From contig MARA01000092.1 in NCBI GenBank assembly GCA_001792895.1, positions 1-40,407 on the forward strand: 40,407 nucleotides of DNA, read 5' to 3'. Below, piece by piece: positions 32,752 through 40,407 of the stretch. Source of the stretch: Lentinus brumalis. Lineage: Eukaryota > Basidiomycota > Agaricomycetes > Polyporales > Polyporaceae. Made by a program: the position numbers and the translations under genes. Within the stretch, counting starts at the first letter, position 1. Every line of letters begins with the position of its first letter. The notes beneath the pieces were generated by a model. The model saw only the letters and a program-made list of their open reading frames with translations, was not told the origin of the DNA and ran no database searches.

Positions 32752-33740
32752 GTTAGGTACATTATAGCGGCCTCCGTGCTCGAGTGTCGCCGATATAGAG
32801 ACTTGCTTTGCCCGTCTTCCCGCCCCCGCGCCGGCTTGCGCTGCGTCGCAGATGCCCGGAGCACGCTCTGCGTCTGCGGTGCGCTCCGGACCTCTGTGTC
32901 CAGTGTCGGTTTCTGCTTCGTGAGTCTGTCCGCCAGGCGGCGTGTTTCGACTCGGTTTGGCCAGTACTGGCTTCGTATGTTGCTCCGGAGTCCGGGGAGT
33001 GGGACGCTCTCGTGCTCTTGTTCGAGATTGCGGGCTGCTTGCACGCAGGTGTCAGCAGACGTGTGCAGTGCGCAATGCGCACGAGTTTCCGGGTCTTCTT
33101 GTTTCCGCGTGGCGTTACGGAGCTTCGAGTCGACGCCGTCCGGCAGGATTGGCGAGTTCTTGCCGTCGACGGTGTCGCTGTGAGAGTTTGGGTACCGCAC
33201 ATGTTTGGTTGAGCCGGAGAGCCGGGCAGTTCTATTGCCCGGGCATGCACCTCACGGGCGGTTGGGAGCGTGTCTTGACGGTGTGGCGCGCCTGAACTGC
33301 GCCGTTCCGTCGCATGCCGCACCGTCGAACGCAGCGAAGATGGTCGCGGGCTTCGTTCAGGACGTCCGTGCAGAGTCCGACTAAGGGGAGAACGTGAGCA
33401 TGACACGCAGAGATGGCCGGGCAGAGCGGACGCACCCATGCTGAGAGCTCGCACCTTGTCCCGGAGTATACGCACGCGTCCGGCGCGGTTGAGACCGAGT
33501 GCCCGAGCTCAGTTGAGTCTGAGATAGCAGACGGCGCGGGCGGTTGATGCTCGGTCGTCGAGATACGGCCGGTCGGTCCTCCTGCCCGCGGAGGCAGTCG
33601 ACGGCGTCGAGGTCGATGTTGAGGAGTCGCCTTCCAGCTGCCAAAGCGTGTTAGGCGGAGTCGTGAGTACCACAGCCTTCCCCCGGAGTGATTTGGAGGC
33701 AGCCGGGGAGACGTACCGGCCGGGAGAGCGGTGGCGAGTC
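32752..33740. other. GC-rich stretch between G3 and the sub-repeats, unit 3
   Basis: This is the equivalent of about 9053-10045 and almost identical to unit 1. Small losses near 33355 and 33376 are private. Open frames on both strands correspond to the uncertain pair described for 9034-9624. Confidence 0.5.
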
Positions 33741-35051
33741 CGGGGCAGCGCACTGGCACGAACGCGACATTCGCGACCTCCTCGGATCCGCGCGAAACAG
33801 CCTTGATTCAATGCGCTAGTGTTCGCGTAGCCCGGGTCAACCGGTTCGTGGAGATCCGGGGAGGGACCGCCGAGATACGGCCTGAACACTGACCTGGCGG
33901 GCAACCCGCTCGGGCTGGCCCGCGGACTCGATTTTCAAACCGGCCGTACCGGTGCGCAAGCGGTCGCACATAGTCTCGAGGACTATCACGCCGCGTTCGA
34001 TGTGTTTTGCGGCCGTCCGGGTGCGGTGCGCGAGCGGGAGAGTCGGCGAGAATGGGCGGGCGGCGAATGTGCAATGAAATCGCACATTCGAGCGGTTTTG
34101 AGACCTGCTCGGATCCGCGCGAGACGGACTGGGTTGGACAGAAAACGTCCAACGTAGGCCGTAGGGCCGTGTTTGACGGCGATGGTGCGAGAACCGGGAG
34201 TGATACGGGGGTTCGAGTGACCGGGAGTGACCGCTGGCCACGGTGATGACGAGATGGCAGAACTCGTCCGGGCGGCGCGCAGCGTCGTCGTGCACACGCT
34301 AGAGGACCAGTACGGAACATATAAGTTGTCCGCCAGCCGTCTGGGTGCGGAAGACGGCCGGGAGAGTCGGCGCGAGCGGGCGGGCGGCGAAAGTGCAATG
34401 AAATCGCACTTTCGACCGATTTACAGACCCGCCCGGATCGACGCGAGATGGTGCTGGGTGGACGGGAAACGTTCAACGTAGCCCATAGCACCCGGTTTGA
34501 CGGTGAGAGGGTGCGATTGGGGGAGATACGGCGGTTCGAGCATGCGGAGGTGCCCGCGGGCCGCGGTGACGACGAGGTTTGGGAACTCGTCCGCGCAGCG
34601 CGCAGCTCGGCCGTTCATAGGCGGGAGGACTGGTGCAGCACTTTTGAGGTGTCTGCCGGCCGTCCGGAGGCGGAGGACGTGTGGGAGAGTCGGCGGGAGC
34701 GGGCGGGGCGGCGAAAGTGCAATGAAATCGCACTTTTGGCCGATTTTGAGACCCGCTCGGATCGACGCGAGAGGTAAACGCTTTGATAAGAAACGTTCAG
34801 CGTAGCTTGTAGCACTTGGTTGGAGGGTGATAGGGCGGGAACTGGATGTGCTAGGGCGGTTCGAGTAGACGAGGTTGGCCGAGGGACGAGGATGTCGAAG
34901 CGGTCGTTCCGGCTCCCGCATGCTGTATCCAGCGTATCGGTGGAGCCGTTGACGTCTGTTTGTCGTGCAGTAGATGGCTCGGTCGGCGGCGTGAGCGTGC
35001 GTCGGCCGGGAAGTCGAGGTCGTGCTTGAGTGCGCCATTAAACGGCGACTC
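33741..35051. repeat. 324-bp sub-repeat array with stem-loops, unit 3
   Basis: This is the homologue of 10046-11356. Stem-loops are at 34065-34089, 34389-34413, 34713-34737 and 35028-35051. It shares the extra G before the third loop with unit 2. Confidence 0.85.
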
Positions 35052-36003
35052 CGAGCGCGATTTCCGACCTCCTCGGATCGGCGCAAACCCGCTTCGGCCT
35101 GTCGCAGGGAGGTTCACGGGAGGCTGTGGGAGTTGCTTGTACGCTGATGCGGGGGATACGGACGAGTGATTTGGGAAATGGAGCGGGGTTAGCAGTGAAT
35201 CGACGATAGCACGACGTACCGTGCGCCGTTTTCAAGACAACAATATCCCTCGGTTCGCGTATTGTGCAGCTATCGAATGCGCCATGTTGCGCTTGTGTGC
35301 GGGCGAATGGGCGGGTGTGGTATGCGATTTTGTCGCGCGCGCGCGAGCAAACACGTCTTGGCGGCCGTGCGTCGGTTTGGGGCGCGTTCTGGCGTGTTTC
35401 CGACAATCGAGAGGGTCCAGTGGGTTATGAACACGCGTGGATGGATATGTTGTGGTACGCGACTCGGGCGGACGAGTGGACGTGGGCGGTAGGACGCGAT
35501 GTGAACGTGGCTAGGCCCGGCAGAGCAACTTGGACTATTGCAGCAACGCGTCAGTGTCATGTACGATATGTCTGAGATAGGGAGTACGCACCTGGCAAAT
35601 TGGAGTGTATGTGCATGGCGTGGGCGTAGCTTGCCTGTGGCAGACATGGCGTGAGCGATGTGTGCTAGCAGGCGGGGATCGAGGGAGGAGGCGCGAGCGA
35701 CTAATCAGGCAACGGGACTTCCGAAAGCGTCTGCCCGACGCAGAATTTGCGGGCGCGCGACCGACTTTGACTCAGACTCTCTGCCTGTCATACTGCGGCG
35801 TGGATTCTCCTCCAAGAGCTTGTATCATCAGGCTTCTGTTGCGCTCGCGGTGTCTCCCATTGCCCGCGACTCTGTGGCAATCTGGCTTGGATATGCCGTA
35901 GGATTGCTCAGTCCCTCCGCCCCTTGCCACCCTAGCCTCTCGTCGGCCGCCTCGTCCTCATCCTGACCTCACTCCTGGGCCGCATACTGGAGGAACCCTC
36001 ACC
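35033..36003 (+). promoter_or_regulatory. Spacer and presumed promoter, unit 4
   Basis: This is the equivalent of 1-912, with the (CG)6 palindrome at 35333-35346 and the unit 2 form of the variable block at about 35554-35645. The GA-rich stretch near 35680 is shorter than in units 1 and 2. The CT-rich leader runs to ATG 36004. No gene is supported. Confidence 0.5.
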
Positions 36004-38258
36004 ATGTCTGCCTGGAACGTGTCCGTGCTCACTGGCGCCACGTCCGACACCGAGCCGACTCTGCTCGTGAACTTCGGAACCGCCAAGTACATCTTCAATG
36101 CAAGCGAGGGCATGGGCCGTGCATGGCTGCAGAGCCACCATTCTATCAGGAAGACGAAGGGGCTTTTTGTGACCGCTGCTGGGACGCATAGGTGCGGTGG
36201 GGTGCCAGGTATGTGTTCATTCATACGCGTCGTGTGGCAGAAGCTCTCCCGCTGCACATCCCTTAAAGCTACGAGCTGCTGGGTCTGTGTGGTCAACCGG
36301 CCAGTTGTCAGTATGAAGCGGAACCATGACCCTCCTTGACCCATCCCGAGCTTCGACTCTTCCTATGTCTGGGGCAGGTGTGATGTCTCCTGCAGACCGC
36401 AACTTGCCTCAGTCGCAGGAAAAGGCACTCCTTAGTCTGATGCTTCTACACAAGTTGCGCCGTCAGACACCATGTCACATCGCAAGGGGGCAAGATGTCT
36501 CACAACTCAGCTCGCAATTTGAACCTAGAGACTATACCAGATACTGCACGGCTATCCGTAGAGGATATAATTTCAAATTGCGGGATGATTAGTGTGACGA
36601 CCTCGGCCGGTCTGCGAGCCTCCAACCCGTAAAGCATCCAGAAGCCGGTTTGAATACAGTAGGGCGAAACTGGCAACGAAGCAAGATGCGAGAGAAGAGC
36701 GGTCTGGAGGCTCGGAAGAGCCTCGGATTGCTTCTATCTAAAGTCTGGGAGTCTGGAGAGGACAGATTAATCCATTGGAATCGCTTATGGGTCGGACAGG
36801 GCTTGAAGCGAAGTCTGGAAGGATTGTCCAGACGAGGTTTGTCACGCTCGAGCTCCGACGTCTCCCGAGTTGGAGTTTAGAACTGCCGAACCTGTGTTAA
36901 AATCCCTTACGAATAGTCGTCCACTCACGATGTTGCTTCACCGGGCGAATCGCCCATCAGTCCATTGACCTGCCGAGCGAACGCGAGGCGTCTCTCGTCT
37001 CCATGTACAATCGACGTGACGCTGATATGCCGTGTCTATAGGCCTGTTGATGTTGTGCGCAGACGCGGCAGTGCCTGCAATCGACATTGTGGGCCCGTAT
37101 GGTCTTATGCACTACCTCGCCACGATGCGTAGCTACACATACCGGTTCGTGACTCCTACTATATCTGTTGCAAGATTCTCAAGCGTGTGTGTAGTTCGAC
37201 TATGGTTGTCAAGGCAGTCGAGGCACCAACCGCTGTGGTCAGTGCACAACCGGCCGCTTCGCCCTCCCCGGTCTTCAAGGACGAAAATCTCTCGGTCTAT
37301 TCGATACCCTTGTATCCTTCTGTCGACGGGGTCGATATCGGGGAGCCTTCGGCACGCCCACTCAAGAGGAAGCGATCGGCCTCTCCTCCACCGCGTCCAA
37401 ACGGTCCACTCCTCCACTCATTGACCGCGCTGTTGAGTCCACGTCCCCGTATCGCCTACCCTGTCCGTGCAGGCGCGGAGAGAGAACTTCAACCCAACGA
37501 GCCTTACCGGCGCGGACGCACAGGAATGGCGGAAGCTTATGTTGCAGGAGATGTTCCCGATGCAGCCGCCACCGAAAGCGGACCCATCGACATCGAAGGG
37601 GGCGAAGCGGAGAGCAAACGCACTCCAAGAACCCGCCGACGAACCGCCGCCGCGCCGCAGAACATGACGTTCGCTCCTGACCGCAAGTACGCGCGACTGC
37701 CCGGTCTTGTCGCCGGTGGAGGCGTCGATCCTGCGACGTTGCCTACGCTTGGCTACCTGTGTGTCGGTCCAAGTGTACGCGGCAAATTCGACGTCAAGAA
37801 GGCTGAGGAACTCGGTGTTCGCGGGCCTTTGCGCGGGCGCCTGACCAAGGGAGAGACGGTTACCTTCGAGGTGGACGATGGGCAGGGTGGGAAGATACAA
37901 CGCACTGTTCGACCTGAAGAGTGTGTTGGACCTAGCGAGGCACCACAGGTGAGTCTACTCGCGATGGGCAATGGGTTGCACAACTTAATAGTCGGCAGGC
38001 TGTTCTGATCCTTGACGTACCGACGCCTGCACACATTCCTCTCTTCTCGCTTCATTCACCGACTCGCCGTTCTTCGCCAAGTATCGTTCCAAGGACGAGA
38101 ACATCCGGACGGAGCATCCTCTGCACGCCGTTCCTGTGCGTCGTGTGCAGCGTGCTCCCGGTGCGCCAGGCCCGAGTGCGCGTGCGGCGATCCGCGCCGA
38201 TGCCCGATGCCCGATGCCCGATGCGTCTGTGCTGCCAGAGAAACAAACGAATCGTTAG
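36004..38258 (+). pseudogene. tRNase Z N-terminal half with intron insert and frameshifts, unit 4
   Basis: Exons by homology are 36004-36208, 37042-37948 and 37999-38258. Exon 1 is intact. Intron 1 is about 830 bp and holds the second copy of the insert. One C is missing near 37386-37391 (CCTCCTCCACC against CCTCCTCCCACC), which changes the frame before the central block, and a further C is missing near 38038 (CATTCCTCTC against CATTCCCTCTC) in exon 3. As in the other units no C-terminal catalytic half follows. Confidence 0.82.
36238..36967. other. Intron 1 insert in the tRNase Z fragment, unit 4
   Basis: This is the homologue of 24059-24815. The two copies differ by many substitutions and small indels, visibly more than the exons that flank them. 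An 88-codon frame (36326-36592, +) is open here but is interrupted in unit 3. It contains no motif I recognise, and I treat it as probably non-coding. Confidence 0.6.
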
Positions 38259-38263
38259 GGAGT

Positions 38264-38300
38264 CACTGGGCAGATTACTGGGCAGATGGCTGGGCAGCAG
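38264..38300 (+). repeat. GGGCAG tandem repeat, unit 4
   Basis: There are three GGGCAG-containing repeats, the same number as unit 1. Confidence 0.85.
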
Positions 38301-38868
38301 TAGCGGTGGTTGGAATGGGACAGGAAGTGCGCACAGAAATTGTGTCGCGGGCAGGAGGACGGCAGGAGAACACATGTACACTCGTCCCAGGAAATATATT
38401 TTTTGCCCCACCGCTGCCCGTATGTCTGTTTTTCTGGGCGTCCTGCCTCTTCTGCATCTCGCCGCTAGAAGCTCGGAGTGCGTCTGCATCTGCGGCTGCG
38501 GCTGCTCAGCGCTCAGCCCGCTGCCTCCGCTCCGTCCCTCCTGCGTCGTCTCGCTGGCACACCTCGAGGTTTCTGGAAATCTCTCGATTGCGTCTAGCTA
38601 CGCGCAAGTACACTACGAGATGCCCTCCGCCGCTCGCTGCTGCTGCTCGCCTGCTCTCTACCCGCCGTCCGCCGGCCACATCTCTCGCATCCGCCGCGCT
38701 GGCGGTGCTGGACACCGGCGACGTGCGCGTGGGACGTCCCTCCGATATCTGCCGGGAAACAAACATCAGTATCCGGAAACCTCGCAGGAGAGCATCACGG
38801 ATAGCTCACGCAAGTCCGGCTGCTGAGCCCGTCATCCCGCTGCCAGCTTGATCACGGCAACTGTCCCG

Positions 38869-40407
38869 TTAGGATGTTCCCGGGGCTATGCGGACAGTGC
38901 CAGCTAGACGACTTGCGTGAAACTCAGGGCGACGATGGTCAGCCAGCGCGAGCCTGGACACATCAGCGTCGATGACTCACCGGAGGACCATACGCGGCAC
39001 TTCGTCTGCCCGCTCGCAACGCGCCGACGCTGCATTCGAAACAGCACCGTCGTACCAGCGTGCAGCGGCCTTCGTTGCCGGGCAGCCTTCAGGACTGCAC
39101 GCGACCTCGACCGGGCTATTCGAATGGCATGTCCGGATCCCGTGTATGTCGGGTACGCCCGGAACAGCTGAGAAAGAACAGATGTGAGTGCGAATTCTAG
39201 TATTGCCGGGAAAGGAGAGCGACTCACCAATCAAGACGCTATTGCGTCGTCCAGACTCTCTGGCTGGCTTGCCGCTGCCATAGTGCCCGAAGACGGTCTT
39301 TCCAGCAGCCTGAGCAATTACGCGAGTGAGTACTCTCTGTATGTGCGTATATGTCTCAAATTCTGTCCGGAATGCTCACCTGCAATCCTAGAGTGGAGCG
39401 CAAGAGAAGAGTGGCAGCGGACTGCCTGCCCGCTGCTCCGTGCCCGGCCACATCAACAGCGCCATCTTAGGATGCGTCGTTAGCGGCTTCAAAGAGACGA
39501 AATGAAACTCTGTACTTACGAGCTTGCGTGCCATAAGGGAGGCAGAGCAGAACCGCATTCTGCGGTTCCTGGCCTGCCACTGCACAGATGGGCGCCTGCA
39601 GAGACAGGCGCGATTCGCCTTCTGCGAAGGCCGCTGCCCGTCTTCCTTTCCATCCACCATCACCCGCGCTGCCGGACCGCTCTCCCTCCCTCCCTCCGTC
39701 GATCTCATGGTCTTCGACGCATACAGCGACGATCTCGCTGCAGCACATTCAGCTGAACTCAACGTAGGTCAGATTCTGGCAGGACTCGTCGACTCAAATC
39801 GGTACGTACCTCTATCTCATCACACCCGGCGACGATGTGCGCATTGTGCGCCGACTTGACGTGCGGAGATCGCGCTGCCAGACTGTCGAGGTCCGAGTCT
39901 AGGTCAGTTGTCGACGACGAACGACGCGGCGGGCAGAAGAGGTAAGTCATACATACCGCGAGGATGCTTCAAGGGACGAGGACGGCGACGGCGACACTGG
40001 CTGCGTCTTGTTCGCGGAGCTTGTCTGTGGGCTCGCTATCTGGGATGGACGCGTTCTGGAAGAGAAAGGTGAGCGTGCGCTTCGATTGCCCTCGACGCGT
40101 GACGTCATGCATCCGAAAGAGGCAAGTCGCACGGCTGTGAGCGCGGACTGGATGCTCTGTTCGCGTCTTGAACACGGACTTGCTCGTCTTCTGTCGCGAT
40201 CTGGGCTTGACGACTTGCTGCTCTGACTGAAGCTTGCTGGCGACTACTGGGAGCGTCTGGACACCGCTGCGCAGGACCTCGCTCGTCACGGCGTGTGCTT
40301 CTCGAGCAGACCTCACTGGCAGTCTGCTGCGTCGCAAACCCACGTTACAATGTACGATCCGACGCTAGGTACGTCCCAATACTTACTTGCGCGAAGAATA
40401 GGTCCAG
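38869..40407 (-). pseudogene. G2 copy, 5' part beyond the window, unit 4
   Basis: This is the 3' part of the G2 homologue; the 5' exons lie beyond 40407. One base is missing near 39070 (GGCCTTCG against GGCCAATCG), which shifts the Cys-rich exon, and two bases are missing at the last intron acceptor near 38925 (ACTCAGGG against ACTGCAGGG). Two C losses near 39649-39665 change the exon equivalent to 3738-3971. The region near 40280-40300 also has private deletions. Confidence 0.35.

Larger units (their letters stand above)
22812..35032. repeat. Tandem macro-repeat unit 3
   Basis: This is the longest complete unit (about 12.22 kb). It has the approximately 750-bp insert in tRNase Z intron 1 (24059-24815), the longest spacer before the tRNase Z start (an extra block around 23421-23465) and the longest GGGCAG tandem repeat. 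From about 28960 to 35030 it is closer to unit 1 than to unit 2. From its start to 28960 it shares variants with unit 4. Confidence 0.97.
35033..40407. repeat. Tandem macro-repeat unit 4, truncated by the window end
   Basis: This covers the first about 5.4 kb of a fourth unit, ending inside G2 at a position equivalent to about 4622 of unit 1. Like unit 3 it has the intron insert (36238-36967). Its private indels include single-base losses in the tRNase Z exons near 37388 and 38038 and in the last large exon of G2 near 39070. Confidence 0.96.

Noticed and set aside
1..40407. rDNA array (period of about 11 kb is typical for fungal rDNA)
   Set aside because: No conserved 18S, 5.8S, 28S or 5S sequence is seen in any unit; the unit holds spliced protein-type genes instead.

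Overview
The window is one head-to-tail tandem array of a long repeat unit. Three complete units (1-11337, 11338-22811, 22812-35032) are followed by a fourth that the window cuts off (35033-40407). The first base of the window already lies inside a unit, so the array continues on both sides. Unit lengths are about 11.34, 11.47 and 12.22 kb. Most of the extra length in unit 3 is an approximately 750-bp segment inside an intron, which unit 4 also carries.

The DNA looks like a filamentous basidiomycete, probably an agaricomycete. It is GC-rich and has many short (50-70 bp) introns with GTRNGY donors, CTNAC-type branch points and YAG acceptors. It also has CT-rich leaders before start codons and a fungal-type long-form tRNase Z. 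I see no rRNA, tRNA, CRISPR array, telomere repeat or bacterial gene.

Each unit has the same order. (1) A GC-rich spacer of about 0.9-1.0 kb contains a (CG)6 palindrome and a stretch whose length differs between units. (2) On +, a three-exon gene is recognisable as the N-terminal half of tRNase Z (RNase Z long form). It stops before the catalytic C-terminal half and is followed by a short variable tandem repeat. (3) On -, convergent with it, lies a multi-exon gene of unknown function ('G2'); its last exons join into one continuous frame. (4) A lower-GC segment of about 1.9 kb has no convincing gene. (5) On +, a promoter-like inverted repeat plus TATA box is followed by a many-intron gene or pseudogene of unknown function ('G3'). 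(6) A GC-rich end contains 324-bp sub-repeats, each with a stem-loop.

Only the tRNase Z fragment can be named. Every unit carries its own small insertions and deletions, and none has all three genes undamaged. Many of these differences are single bases in homopolymers, so uncorrected long-read error must be excluded before calling the copies pseudogenes. Other differences (tandem duplications, an intron-length change, the intron insert, a mosaic pattern of shared variants) look like real divergence with unequal crossover or gene conversion. The best candidates for something new are the amplification of a catalytically headless tRNase Z half-gene, the 324-bp sub-repeats with a compensated stem-loop, and the two unknown intron-rich genes that travel with it.
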